From: NCEH01 sp043195195
Lineage (GTDB): Bacteria > Pseudomonadota > Alphaproteobacteria > Rhizobiales > Xanthobacteraceae
DNA: 64,000 nt
Direction of reading: 5' to 3'
NCBI RefSeq assembly: GCF_043195195.1
Contig: NZ_JBAFWT010000017.1
Location: forward strand, 41,229-105,228
The notes under the pieces were generated by a model. It made no database searches. It saw only the letters and a list, made by a program, of their open reading frames with translations, and had not been told where the DNA came from. The position numbers and the translations under genes are program-made. This document shows positions 1 through 9,248 of this stretch, piece by piece; within the stretch, counting starts at the first letter, position 1, and each line of letters begins with the position of its first letter.

Positions 1-1045
1 CCGGACGCTCGATATCGCCGACCGGTTTCTCGTGGTCGTCACACTTTCCACGCCGCTGCTCGGCATCGGCATGATCACCTCCGGCTTGCTGCGCGCCACG
101 GGAGACGCGGGGCGCGCCATGTGGGTGACCCTCGGCGGCGGCCTGCTGACGGCAGTGCTGGACCCGCTGCTCATCCTTGCCCTCGGCCTGGGCGTCGAGG
201 GAGCCGCGATCGTGTCGGTCGTGTCCCGCCTGTTCATGACTTTGTACGGACTCCACGCGTGCCATAGACGGCACAATCTGTTTCGGCGGCCGACGCTCGC
301 CATGTGGAACCGTCACGCCCGGCCCATATCGGCCATCGCGATTCCCGCGATCCTCACCAATGTGGCGACCCCCGTGGGCAACGCCTATGTCACCGCAAAG
401 CTTGCCCCCTTCGGCGACGGCGCGGTGGCGGCCTTCGCGGTGATCGGGCGGGTGATTCCCGTCGCGTTCGGGCCGCTGTTCGCCCTCACCGGGGCCGTCG
501 GGCCGATCTTCGGGCAAAATTTCGGTGCCGGTCGATTCGATCGCCTGCGCACCACGCTCAAGGACAGCCTGATTCTCACCCTGATCTATGTGGGCGTGGT
601 CTGGGTCCTGCTGGCCCTGCTGCGCAATTCCATCGCATCGGCATTCGGATTGACCGCCGAGGGACAGGCGATCGTCGCCTTCTTCTGCCTCGTCACGGCG
701 GGCAGCTTCATTTTTCTCGGCGGCCTGTTCGTGGCGAATGCCGCGTTCAATAATCTCGGGGCGCCGCTGCTCTCCACCTTCTTCAATTGGGGACGAGCCA
801 CGCTCGGTACGATCCCGCTGGTGTGGATCGGCGCCGATCTGATGGGCGCGAATGGTGTGATTCTCGGTCAGGCGCTGGGGGCCGTCGCGTTCGGCATAGC
901 GGCCATGGTGTTCGCCTTCCGCGTGATCAACCGCATCGCAGCCGCGCCCCCGCCGGTGCACGAGCGAGGCCCGGCGCCGCATCTGTCCACAGTAGAACTG
1001 CCACCGCTGTCGTCGCCGCAGGATGCCACCGCCATCGAGCCGTGA
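1..1045 (+). CDS. MATE family efflux transporter (5' end outside window)
   Basis: The reading frame is open from the first bases of the window, so the gene starts upstream and only the C-terminal part (about 347 codons) is seen. The product is a chain of hydrophobic segments with short polar loops. The stretches GLLRATGDAGRAM near the start and VGPIFGQNFGAGRFDR in the middle are characteristic of multi-antimicrobial extrusion (MATE) carriers, which export drugs or metabolites across the inner membrane by Na+ or H+ antiport. The GTG at 32 is an internal codon, not the start. The C-terminal tail of about 30 residues is proline-rich and polar. The substrate cannot be told from sequence. Confidence 0.85.
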   Translation, partial: RTLDIADRFLVVVTLSTPLLGIGMITSGLLRATGDAGRAMWVTLGGGLLTAVLDPLLILALGLGVEGAAIVSVVSRLFMTLYGLHACHRRHNLFRRPTLAMWNRHARPISAIAIPAILTNVATPVGNAYVTAKLAPFGDGAVAAFAVIGRVIPVAFGPLFALTGAVGPIFGQNFGAGRFDRLRTTLKDSLILTLIYVGVVWVLLALLRNSIASAFGLTAEGQAIVAFFCLVTAGSFIFLGGLFVANAAFNNLGAPLLSTFFNWGRATLGTIPLVWIGADLMGANGVILGQALGAVAFGIAAMVFAFRVINRIAAAPPPVHERGPAPHLSTVELPPLSSPQDATAIEP

Positions 1046-1092
1046 TTTTGGCAAGACGATGGCGTAAGGTCTCTTTCTCGGGAGGCCGCCAT

Positions 1093-2169
1093 ATGGACCA
1101 GTTCGTACAATTGCTGAGAGCAGCCCAAGGCGGACACGGCCTTGAGAACCTTGCCCAGATCTACGGCCTTACGGCGCAGCAGGCGCAGAAGGCGGCCGAA
1201 GCCGTGATGCCGGCCTTCGCTGCGGGCATCCAGCGGGCGATGCAATCGCCTGAAGGGCTGGCAGGCATGATGGTATTGATGATGCGCGGCCCCTACGGCG
1301 GCCTCTATGATCGTCGCCCGTCCGCGCCCGAGGAATTGTCGCGGGCCGGCGCCAGCGCGCTGGAAGCCTTCTTCGGCTCACCCGAGATCAGCCAGGCGGT
1401 CGCCAACCATGCCGCCGCGAGCAGTGGCCTTGCGAGCGCCGTGGTGCGCCAAATCATGCCGGACTTCGCGACTCTGGTCATGGGTGGGCTCACCAAGTCG
1501 CTCGCCGCCTCGGGTGCGATGAATCAGATGCTGGCCGCGATGCTGGCGCGCGCCAATGGCCTTCCGGTGCCGACCGGCAATCCCTGGGTCGACGGGCTCG
1601 CCACCTGGATGAACAGCGCCATGCCGCGCCAGTCCCAAAGCACCGGCAACCCGTGGGTCGATGCATTCGCGCAGATGATGCTTCAATCGCCCTGGACCGG
1701 AGCCGGCGGCGTTCCCTCCTGGGGCGCGGCGCCGCCGTCTTCCTCGCGTTACGGGCGGAGTACCGCCGATCGCGGCATGGCCGGTCAGGACCTGTACGGC
1801 TCGGCCACCAATGCGTGGCAGGAGCTCATCGCGGCCATGATGGAAACCATGGCGGCAGCCTCAGGGGAGGTTGCCCAGCGCAGCATGCCTCCGGCATCAA
1901 CAAAGCCGCTGGCGCTGCCCCCGCCCCCTCCGCCGCCTGAGCCACCTCCGGCGCTTGGCCAGTGGCCCATGCAGGAGTATTTCGCCCAATTGTTTGCCCA
2001 GGGCTTTCCCCCGAACGCCACCGGCAACATGGATCCGGCGGCGCCGTTCTCGAATCTCGCGGCCTTCTACCCATTCCCGGATTTCTGGAGCCAGATGCTC
2101 GGGCGCAGCGCGGCGCATGGTCATGCCTCGCCACCGCGGGCCGGGACCAATCCGAAACGAAAGGGCTGA
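1093..2169 (+). CDS. DUF937 domain-containing protein
   Basis: A 358-residue protein. ATG 1093 was chosen because it follows a GGGAGG ribosome-binding sequence by a few bases; the frame stays open upstream but that part overlaps the MATE gene in another frame. The N-terminal half is alanine/methionine-rich and helical and resembles DUF937 proteins, whose function is not established. A short unit (TGNPWVD followed by GLATWM or AFAQMM) occurs twice around residues 160-195. A run of seven prolines and further prolines near residues 275-290 suggest a flexible linker before a C-terminal segment. There is no signal peptide. The family call is moderate; no function is claimed. Confidence 0.6.
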   Translation: MDQFVQLLRAAQGGHGLENLAQIYGLTAQQAQKAAEAVMPAFAAGIQRAMQSPEGLAGMMVLMMRGPYGGLYDRRPSAPEELSRAGASALEAFFGSPEISQAVANHAAASSGLASAVVRQIMPDFATLVMGGLTKSLAASGAMNQMLAAMLARANGLPVPTGNPWVDGLATWMNSAMPRQSQSTGNPWVDAFAQMMLQSPWTGAGGVPSWGAAPPSSSRYGRSTADRGMAGQDLYGSATNAWQELIAAMMETMAAASGEVAQRSMPPASTKPLALPPPPPPPEPPPALGQWPMQEYFAQLFAQGFPPNATGNMDPAAPFSNLAAFYPFPDFWSQMLGRSAAHGHASPPRAGTNPKRKG

Positions 2170-2175
2170 GCGCTC

Positions 2176-2218
2176 AACATAAAAGAGGGCCCGCGCCGGT
2201 TTGGGGCGGCACGGGCCC
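2176..2218 (-). terminator. Rho-independent terminator of the DUF1127 gene
   Basis: The arms GGGCCCG (2187-2193) and CGGGCCC (2212-2218) pair, with further CCG/CGG pairing inside. Read on the minus strand the hairpin is followed by TCTTTTATGTT. It lies 50 bases past the DUF1127 stop. The plus strand has no T-run, so it serves the minus-strand gene. Confidence 0.7.
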
Positions 2219-2268
2219 AGACGGGCGGTCGCGAGGGGCTTGACCGCCGAGCGTGTTCGCGATGCCGG

Positions 2269-2568
2269 TCAGGCGCTCCGGCGCACCTTCAACCAGACGG
2301 CTGCGCGGCGTTCGACGGCCCGACGCACCAGCAGCACCGAAGGATCGGCCAGAATCGGTTCTGCGGCCGCATCGTGCATGTCGCCGCGGGTCAGGCCGAT
2401 ATCGCGCAGCATATGGTCATCCATCGCCCACAGCGGGCGGATGGCGCGGCGATGCTCCATGGCCCGCACGACTTTCAGCGCTTGGCCGACAGCCTGCAGA
2501 AGGAACGCGGCCACGGCGGCGCTGAAGGGCGCGACTGCGGTGGTGCGGATTTCGCCATGAATGCTCAT
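2269..2568 (-). CDS. DUF1127 domain-containing small protein
   Basis: A 99-residue protein. Of three clustered ATG codons, 2568 is chosen because GGAG (2578-2575) sits six bases before it. The C-terminal half carries the DUF1127 signature, with WAMDDHMLRDIGLTRGDM around residues 47-65: a positively charged helix followed by the L-x-DIG-L motif. In Rhizobiales, short DUF1127 proteins have been linked to RNA turnover and carbon or phosphate metabolism, but this member has an N-terminal hydrophobic extension and unknown function. It is divergent from a LysR gene, a common arrangement for this family, and may be its target. Confidence 0.8.
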   Translation of the reverse strand: MSIHGEIRTTAVAPFSAAVAAFLLQAVGQALKVVRAMEHRRAIRPLWAMDDHMLRDIGLTRGDMHDAAAEPILADPSVLLVRRAVERRAAVWLKVRRSA

Positions 2569-2703
2569 TGTCATCTCCATTGCCTGACGCCTGCCCGTTC
2601 TGCTCCCTGGAGCCACGGGGGGACCACCCGATCTCACCGCGCCGCGGCCGCCAACTTGTGGAGTGGGACGAGAAATCACGCTAGCGAATGTTATTCATCT
2701 GAA

Positions 2704-2722
2704 ATATCATCAACGCTGATAT
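2704..2722. promoter_or_regulatory. Inverted repeat in the DUF1127/LysR divergent promoter region
   Basis: ATATCA (2704-2709) and TGATAT (2717-2722) form a perfect 6-bp inverted repeat around 7 bases, 13 bases before the LysR ATG. LysR-type regulators usually bind AT-rich interrupted dyads between themselves and a divergent target. This is the best visible candidate, inferred from position and symmetry only. Confidence 0.45.
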
Positions 2723-2735
2723 ATCGAGAGCGCCC

Positions 2736-3617
2736 ATGACCATTCTGCTCGACACCGATCAGCTCCGAACCTTCGTAGCCATCGCCGAAACCGGCAGTTT
2801 CACGCGTGCGGCCGAGGTGGTGCATAAGACGCAATCGGCGGTTTCAATGCAGATGAAGCGGCTGGAGGAGCGGATCGGACGCCCCGTGTTCGCCCGTGAC
2901 GGCCGCGCCTCGCGCCTCACCGAGGACGGCCAGCGCCTGCTCGACTACGCGCGGCGGATCGTGAAGCTCAATCTCGAAGCCGTGGCGAGCTTCGCCGACG
3001 CGACCTTGTCGGGCCGGGTATGCCTCGGGGTTCCGGACGATTATGCCGACCGCTATCTCCCAGAGATCATGGCGCGCTTTTCGCGCACCCACCCCTCGGT
3101 CGAACTCACGGTGATCTGCGAACCGAGTTGCGAACTGGTCGAACGCATCAAGGCCGGGACGCTGGATCTCGCCATCATCACCTATACCGAGACCACTGCC
3201 CGCGATGCCCAGGTGATCCGGCGCGAGCGCTTGCTGTGGGTCGGTTCCGCGCGCCATTCCGCGCATCTGGAGACGCCCGTCCCGCTTGCCCTCGGACGCC
3301 CCACTTGCCAATGGCGCGATGCGGCGATGACGCGCCTCGCCGGCTGCGGCCGCGCGTATCGCGTGCTCTACACCAGCCCGAATGCAGGTGCTGTGTCGGC
3401 GGCTGTGCTTTCCGGCCTCGCCGTCAGCGTTTTCCCCGAATCGGCGCTGCGTCCGGGGATGCGCGTGCTCGGCCCGGCGGACGGTTTTCCGCCTCTCCCG
3501 CCTTGCGATATCGCGCTGATGCGCAACCGGCACGAACCCAATGCGCTCGCCGATGCCCTCGCCCAGCACATCATCCAGGGGCTGGATAACGTCACCGACG
3601 CCGCCGCGGCCGAATAG
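2736..3617 (+). CDS. LysR family transcriptional regulator
   Basis: A 293-residue protein of normal length for LysR regulators. Residues 5-65 form the winged helix-turn-helix (LRTFVAIAETGSFTRAAEVV, then QSAVSMQMKRLEERIGRPVF), followed by a linker helix and a substrate-binding domain from about residue 90. The gene is divergent from the DUF1127 gene with a dyad between them, and convergent with an EamA permease three bases beyond its stop. LysR proteins typically activate a divergent neighbour and repress themselves; the DUF1127 gene is the obvious candidate target. The inducer is unknown. Confidence 0.93.
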   Translation: MTILLDTDQLRTFVAIAETGSFTRAAEVVHKTQSAVSMQMKRLEERIGRPVFARDGRASRLTEDGQRLLDYARRIVKLNLEAVASFADATLSGRVCLGVPDDYADRYLPEIMARFSRTHPSVELTVICEPSCELVERIKAGTLDLAIITYTETTARDAQVIRRERLLWVGSARHSAHLETPVPLALGRPTCQWRDAAMTRLAGCGRAYRVLYTSPNAGAVSAAVLSGLAVSVFPESALRPGMRVLGPADGFPPLPPCDIALMRNRHEPNALADALAQHIIQGLDNVTDAAAAE

Positions 3618-3620
3618 GGA

Positions 3621-4550
3621 TCAGGCGGAGGTTTCCGGGCGGCCCTTGGTTAGCACCACCACGTTGCCGGCCAGCACCAGCGCGACCCCGATCCCGGCTT
3701 CCGCTGTCCAATGATAGTCCTCGAACAGGGTCGAGATGGCGAGCGCGACAAGCGGGAAGAGGACCGTGCCGTAGCCGGCCCGGCTGGCGCCGATGCGCCG
3801 GATCAATTGCAGATAAATGGCGAAGCCGAGCAGCGTCGGCACGAGGATGAGATAGGCGAGCGCTCCTAGGTAGCGCGGCGTCCATTCCACTTGGATCGGC
3901 GCCCCCGAAACCTGGGTCGCAAGCAAGAAGACCAACCAGCCGTAGGCCATGCCCCACGCCGTGGCCGAGAACAGCGGAAGCCCGCGGCGCGAAATGACGC
4001 CGGTCAGCAGGCTGCCAAGCGAGAACAGGACGGTTCCGCTGATCGCCAGACCCAGCGACAGCAGGACGGCGCCGTCAAATCCCGTTTCCACCAGGCTCGG
4101 CTCGAAGACCAGGGCGATGCCGCCGACCCCGAGCAGCGTTCCGAGGAGAATGCGTAGCGTCAGCCGCGTACCGAAAATCAGTGCCGACAGAACGGGGATG
4201 CAGACAGAGGCCAGCGAGAACACAACCGACATGACCCCTGATTTCAGGTGGTAGCCGGCATAATAGAAGGTGAGGAAATTCAGCGAAAACAGGCAGGCGC
4301 CGAGCGCGGCGAACAGCAGATGATCGCGCGGGCGAAACGCCAGGCGCCCGCCGGAAAATCCCACCGCCGCGAACATGATGATCCCGGAAACCAGGAAGCG
4401 CAGCATGCCCGAGACTTCCGGCGCGACGACGCCCAATTGCAGGCGCAGCGGCAGCCAGCCGGTGCCCCAGATCAGGACGGTCGCGGCATAGAGCGTCGCT
4501 TCCACAGGGCCGAACGGGGCCGGGGCGGCGGGAGGCAAAGACGCGGCCAT
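3621..4550 (-). CDS. EamA/DMT family permease
   Basis: A 309-residue protein with about ten predicted membrane helices arranged as two EamA halves (residues about 20-145 and 165-300). This is the usual fold of drug/metabolite transporters, which export amino acids, metabolites or toxic compounds across the inner membrane. It starts at ATG 4550, with a GGAG about eleven bases upstream. It is convergent with the LysR gene (three bases apart) and has gshA upstream on the same strand, about 110 bases away. The family is clear; the substrate is not. Confidence 0.88.
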   Translation of the reverse strand: MAASLPPAAPAPFGPVEATLYAATVLIWGTGWLPLRLQLGVVAPEVSGMLRFLVSGIIMFAAVGFSGGRLAFRPRDHLLFAALGACLFSLNFLTFYYAGYHLKSGVMSVVFSLASVCIPVLSALIFGTRLTLRILLGTLLGVGGIALVFEPSLVETGFDGAVLLSLGLAISGTVLFSLGSLLTGVISRRGLPLFSATAWGMAYGWLVFLLATQVSGAPIQVEWTPRYLGALAYLILVPTLLGFAIYLQLIRRIGASRAGYGTVLFPLVALAISTLFEDYHWTAEAGIGVALVLAGNVVVLTKGRPETSA

Positions 4551-4663
4551 GAATTCCGAACTCCGGGAGATGTCCCGTTAGAACCGAGCCGCGCGCTGCG
4601 CGAACCTCCCAAGCGCGCATGGCCGCCATGCGTCCGGCACATGCGACTACTCTCTTCAGGCAC

Positions 4664-6034
4664 TCAGTAAGCCAGCGCCTTGAAAGCCGGTTCGACCGAC
4701 TCGTTCCAGCCGCTGAGATAGAGGTCGCGCAACTTGTCGGCGGGAGTCTTTCCGCTGGCCAGGACCTCCTTCACGGGCGCAAGGAATCGCATCTCGTCGC
4801 GGCCCTGGCTATCAAGAAGGCGCCGGCGCTTCAGGCCGGCTTCGGACAAATCCACCATATCCGCCGCCACCTCCCGCACCTTGCGGCCGGCGATGGTCGC
4901 CTCAAGGGCAAGGCGCGGAACGTCGTCCCGCAGCGTCTGCCGCTCGGCTTCGCTCCAGCCCTTCACCAGATCAAGGGCGGCATCCAGGCTCTGGGAATCA
5001 TAAAGCACCCCGGCCCAGAGCGCCGGCAAGGCGCACAGCTCAGCCCAGGGCCCGGCATCGGCCCCACGCATCTCCAGGAACCGCTTCAGCCGCACCTCCG
5101 GGAAGATCGTGGAGAGATGGTTCACCCAGTCGGACAAGGTTGCCGTCTCGCCCGGCACTGCCGGATGTCGCCCGGCCAGGAGATCACGGAAGGAGGAACC
5201 GGCGACGTCGATATAGGCATCGCCGCGCTTCAAGAAATACATGGGCACGTCGAGCGCATAGTCGACATAGCGCTCAAACCCCATGCCGTCCTCGAAGGCG
5301 AAAGGCAGCATGCCGGCGCGCTGGTTGTCGGTATCGCGCCAGATTTCCGAACGGAACGACAAAAATCCGTTCAGCTTGCCCTCGGTGAAGGGTGAATTGG
5401 CGAACAGAGCGGTGGCGATGGGCTGGAGAGCGAGGCTGGCCCGCAGTTTGCGCACCATGTCGGCTTCCGAGGAGAAGTCGAGGTTCACCTGCACGGTGCA
5501 GGTGCGGAACATCATGTCGAGGCCGAGCTTGCCGACCTTCGGCATGTAGTTGGCCATGATCTTATAACGCCCCTTGGGCATCACCGGGGTTTCGGCGCGG
5601 GTCCATTTGGGGCTCATGCCGATGCCGAGAAAGCCGATTCCCATCGGCTCGGCGACCTGCCGCACCTGCGTGAGGTGGGTGTTGATCTCGGAGCAGGTCT
5701 CATGGATCGACAACAGCGGCGCGCCGGAGAGCTCGAACTGTCCGCCGGGTTCCAGCGAGATGGCGCCGCCACCGCTGGGGTCGGCAAGACCGATCAGGGT
5801 TTCCCCTTCGAGGATCGGCTCCCAGCCTGAAAGCTGCTGCATGCCTTCCAATATCGCCCGTATGCCCGCTTCGCCTTCGTAAGGCACGGGCTCATGCCGG
5901 CCGATCGTGAAGGGAATTTTTTCGTGCTCGGTGCCGATGCGGAAGGCGGATTCCGGCTTATTCCCCTGTTCTATCCAGGCGACCAGTTCGTCGCGGGATT
6001 GGATCGGGGTGGCATCCAGCATATCGCGAGCCAT
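4664..6034 (-). CDS. gshA: Glutamate--cysteine ligase (alphaproteobacterial/plant type)
   Basis: A 456-residue protein that catalyses the first step of glutathione synthesis, ATP-dependent joining of glutamate to cysteine in the cytosol. FRIGTEHEKIPF near residue 32 and GGQFELSGAPL in the N-terminal third are hallmarks of the GCS2-type ligase of alphaproteobacteria and plants rather than the E. coli enzyme. ATG 6034 was chosen because AGGGAA precedes it and family homology begins there; the frame is open 44 codons further. Length fits the family. No gshB is in view, but glutathione reductase (gor) lies further along the window. Confidence 0.94.
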   Translation of the reverse strand: MARDMLDATPIQSRDELVAWIEQGNKPESAFRIGTEHEKIPFTIGRHEPVPYEGEAGIRAILEGMQQLSGWEPILEGETLIGLADPSGGGAISLEPGGQFELSGAPLLSIHETCSEINTHLTQVRQVAEPMGIGFLGIGMSPKWTRAETPVMPKGRYKIMANYMPKVGKLGLDMMFRTCTVQVNLDFSSEADMVRKLRASLALQPIATALFANSPFTEGKLNGFLSFRSEIWRDTDNQRAGMLPFAFEDGMGFERYVDYALDVPMYFLKRGDAYIDVAGSSFRDLLAGRHPAVPGETATLSDWVNHLSTIFPEVRLKRFLEMRGADAGPWAELCALPALWAGVLYDSQSLDAALDLVKGWSEAERQTLRDDVPRLALEATIAGRKVREVAADMVDLSEAGLKRRRLLDSQGRDEMRFLAPVKEVLASGKTPADKLRDLYLSGWNESVEPAFKALAY

Positions 6035-6286
6035 GCGCGCATTTTCCCTGGCACGACCCAAGCGAGCGGAAACCGCCGCGCCGGAATGCGCACCGCGTAA
6101 AGAGGTTGGATCATGCCGACATCGGCGCAGGGCGCCGGGCATGGTCGAGATCGGGCGCGCGAACATACACGCCGGCCACGCGACCGCAAACCATCGGATG
6201 CGCGCGACGTATTCCCCCTCCCCACGGCCAAGCCCGCGCTCGTCGATCCCCCTTCCGCGGTCGGAAACTGCAAGGTGTGTCCGCCC

Positions 6287-7306
6287 TCAGGTTGGCGCTG
6301 CGGCGCCTGCACCCTGCCCGCCCAGGGCCTCTCGCTGCCACAGGGCAAAGATCACAACTGTGAGCGGCGTTGCGAGCAGCACGCCGAGCGGACCGAGCAA
6401 GGTTCCGAAGGCGACCACTGCAAAGAGGCTGACCGCCGGCGGGAGCGAAACCATCTCCTGTTGCAGGAGCGGCGATATGAGGTTCCCCTCCAATTGCTGC
6501 ACCACAAGGAACAGAAGGAGGGTCCATGTCGCCTCCTCGTAGCCTACGGTGAAGGCAAGCAGCAGGGCCGGCACCGCTGCTGCAAACGGCCCGATCATCG
6601 GCACGAACTCGGCAAGGCCTGCGAACAGGCCGAGAGCAAACGCGGAGGGAATTCCGATGAACGAAAGCCCAACCCCGCTCAGCACGCCCACGAGCAGCAT
6701 CGCCACAAGCTGTGCCTTGAGGAAACCGCGCAAGCCGAGATTGGCGCGATTGAGACCGCTCTCGATTTCCGGCCTCCAACCGGCAGGAAACGCGGCAAGA
6801 AGGCCGCGCCGGTAGAGCTGCGGCTGGATCGCCAGATAGACGCCGCCGACGATGGCCAGGAAGATGCCCAGCACCGCATTGACGACATTGCTCGTGAACC
6901 CCCGCAGGGCGCTCAGCATCGTGGTACCGGAGGGGACCGCGTTCTCGGCATGACGAATCAGGTCGTCGGTGACGCCCTGCAGACCGAAGCGGTCGCGGAA
7001 TTCGACCCACGCCTCCGGCAGGCGTTGGATCAACTCGCCGACCTGCGCGCGGATGATGCTCCCGAACAAATACAGAGTCAGACCAATAGCGATGGTGACG
7101 AGCAACCCCGTCACCGTGAGGGCGGCGCGCGGCGGCATCGACGTGGCGCGGGCGAGCGGCTCGGCCAGCGCATGCAGGGCCACCGCGATAAGGACAGCCG
7201 CAAAAATCAGCAGGATAATATTGGACAGAAGCCAAGCCGTGACCAAGCCGACGACGATGAGGCACCCGATCGCCACGCCGTGCGCCACGCGCGTCTCAAA
7301 ACCCAT
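6287..7306 (-). CDS. AI-2E family transporter (PerM/TqsA-like membrane protein)
   Basis: A 339-residue polytopic protein with about seven or eight helices. The long loop after the third helix (IRAQVGELIQRLPEAW) and the late segment QQLEGNLISPLLQQEMVSLPP are typical of the AI-2E transporter family (PF01594). Members have been reported as autoinducer-2 exporters (TqsA) or Na+/H+ antiporters, and many are uncharacterised. ATG 7306 has AGGA eight bases before it. It is on the same strand as, and downstream of, the acyl-CoA ligase, with 130 bases between, so co-transcription is possible but not shown. Confidence 0.88.
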   Translation of the reverse strand: MGFETRVAHGVAIGCLIVVGLVTAWLLSNIILLIFAAVLIAVALHALAEPLARATSMPPRAALTVTGLLVTIAIGLTLYLFGSIIRAQVGELIQRLPEAWVEFRDRFGLQGVTDDLIRHAENAVPSGTTMLSALRGFTSNVVNAVLGIFLAIVGGVYLAIQPQLYRRGLLAAFPAGWRPEIESGLNRANLGLRGFLKAQLVAMLLVGVLSGVGLSFIGIPSAFALGLFAGLAEFVPMIGPFAAAVPALLLAFTVGYEEATWTLLLFLVVQQLEGNLISPLLQQEMVSLPPAVSLFAVVAFGTLLGPLGVLLATPLTVVIFALWQREALGGQGAGAAAPT

Positions 7307-7435
7307 GTGCGGCGTCCTTCACAGACCGAGCCTTGCCCGAGGAGGCAGCGCCGCTACGGCGAATCGCGCGGCAGCCCTTATGATGCCTCGGCAACGCCTA
7401 CGGCGCCTCAGCGTTCCTGCGGCATCCTGGCAGGT

Positions 7436-9088
7436 TTACCCTTCCTGATCCTTGCGCCGCTCCTCTTCAACAAGTTCCTTCTTGGACAGCTTGCCGACAA
7501 GAGTCTTGGGAAGGCTGTCACGGATTTCCACCGCTTTCGGCATCTCGATTTTCGAGACCTGCGTGGCGAGGAACGCGAGCAATTCCTCCGGGGTCGCCTC
7601 CATACCGGCGCGCAGGGTCACAAAGGCCTTTGGACTTTGCCCGCGATATGCGTCGGCGACCGCGATCACCACGCACTCCCCGACCGCAGGGTGCAGATAG
7701 AGCGCTTCCTCTATGACGCGGGGATAGACATTATAGCCGCCGCATAGGATCAGATCCTTGATGCGGTCCACCAGGAACAAGTAGCCGTCGGCGTCGAAAT
7801 AGCCCACGTCACCGGTACGGAAGGCGCCATCGACAAACGCATTGGCGGTTTCTTCGGGGCGGTTCCAATAGCCCGCCATCACCTGAGGCCCGCGGGCGCA
7901 CACCTCCCCCCTTTCTCCCACCGGCATCAACCGCTTCGGATCGGCCAGATCGCGGATCTCGATCGTTGTGCCGGGCAAGACCGTACCGACGGAGCCATCC
8001 TTGATGACGCCCAGGGGCGGATTCGAAGCAAGCACCGGGGAGGTCTCGCTCAAACCATAGCCTTCCACCAGCTTGCAGCCGGAGAGTTCTTCAAAACGGT
8101 GGCGCACTTCCCCCGGCAGCGGCGCGCCGCCGGAAATGCAGAAACGCAGCGAGGAAAGGTCGTATTTCGAAAGCCCTGGAGCGTTGTTAATCGCGGTGTA
8201 GATCGTAGGGACGCCGGGAAACACCGTCGGCCGCTCCCGGGTGATGGTGTCCAGCAGATCGGTGAGGTGGAAGCGCGGCACCAAGATGATTTCCGCGCCG
8301 GTCGCGATCGGAATGTTCATCACAGTGGTCATGGCGAATATGTGGAACAGGGGCAGAACGCCCAGCATCTTTTCCCCGCCGGCTTCCAAGCAATTCACAT
8401 GGGCCATCACCTGGCGGGCATTGGCGGTCACGTTCGCGTGGGTGAGCATGGCCCCCTTGGGGAGGCCGGTCGTGCCGCCGGTATATTGCAGCACCGCGAT
8501 ATCGTTCTGCGCATCAATGCTGACCGGCGCCGGACGGCCCACGCCGCGCACCAGGTCCTGATAGCGCAGGTGCCGCCCGTCCTCCCGCGAGAACTGGGCC
8601 ATGTCCTTGCGCTTCAGCAGAGTAAACAGCAGGCCCTTCAGCCAGGGCAGGATGTGCGCGAAGGGGCAAACCACGATGGTCTTGAGGCCGCTCTCCTCCG
8701 CAACCGCGGCGACCCTCGAATGGATCACTTTGAGGTCGGGAACGACCATGATCGTGGTACCGGAATCGCGGATCTGATTGGCCAGCTCGCGCTCCACATA
8801 GAGCGGGCTGAAATTTACCACGATGCCGCCGGCGCGCAGCACGGCATAGTAAAAGATAACCGAATACGGCGTATTCGGAAGGCAAAGACCCACACGGGTG
8901 TCCTTGCCGACGCCCAGCCGCTGCAAACCGGCAGCAGCCGCTTCCACCATCGCGCCGAGTTGGGTGTAAGTCCATTTTCGACCCATGAAATTCAGGGCCG
9001 TGTGCGCGCCGTATTCGGCCACGCTCACCTCCAGAAGGTCCGTTACCGGCCCCCCCAGAATACCGGCATCCTGATTGCGATGGAGCAT
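7436..9088 (-). CDS. fadD: Long-chain fatty-acid--CoA ligase
   Basis: A 550-residue adenylate-forming enzyme that activates fatty acids to acyl-CoA at the inner membrane using ATP and CoA. The P-loop motif YTGGTTGLPKGAMLTH, the A5-type GYGLSETSP, the A7/A8 TGDVGYFDADGYLFLVDRIKD and the C-terminal lysine region (PKTLVGKLSKKEL) are all present. ATG 9088 was preferred over the more upstream in-frame start because AAGGGG lies just before it. It is downstream of the fadL porin gene on the same strand, which supports a role in fatty-acid uptake by vectorial acylation. Chain-length preference cannot be read from the sequence. Confidence 0.9.
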   Translation of the reverse strand: MLHRNQDAGILGGPVTDLLEVSVAEYGAHTALNFMGRKWTYTQLGAMVEAAAAGLQRLGVGKDTRVGLCLPNTPYSVIFYYAVLRAGGIVVNFSPLYVERELANQIRDSGTTIMVVPDLKVIHSRVAAVAEESGLKTIVVCPFAHILPWLKGLLFTLLKRKDMAQFSREDGRHLRYQDLVRGVGRPAPVSIDAQNDIAVLQYTGGTTGLPKGAMLTHANVTANARQVMAHVNCLEAGGEKMLGVLPLFHIFAMTTVMNIPIATGAEIILVPRFHLTDLLDTITRERPTVFPGVPTIYTAINNAPGLSKYDLSSLRFCISGGAPLPGEVRHRFEELSGCKLVEGYGLSETSPVLASNPPLGVIKDGSVGTVLPGTTIEIRDLADPKRLMPVGERGEVCARGPQVMAGYWNRPEETANAFVDGAFRTGDVGYFDADGYLFLVDRIKDLILCGGYNVYPRVIEEALYLHPAVGECVVIAVADAYRGQSPKAFVTLRAGMEATPEELLAFLATQVSKIEMPKAVEIRDSLPKTLVGKLSKKELVEEERRKDQEG

Positions 9089-9248
9089 CGTCGTCCCCTT
9101 CTTCGCGGAGGCGCCCGGCACGTGGCAGCCTTGGATCTCTTGCTTTCAGAGGCACGTGGTTGCGTGCCTCCCGATGCAGGATGGGGCGCAATTGCGCCGG
9201 GAAAGCGAAGCTTTTCCGCTTTTTCAGCCTTTAGGCCGCCCCGATCCA

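Noticed and set aside
6113..7747. A 544-codon plus-strand frame opposite the AI-2E family gene and the ligase
   Set aside because: Composition is typical of an antisense shadow (His/Arg/Gln-rich) and it spans two genes.
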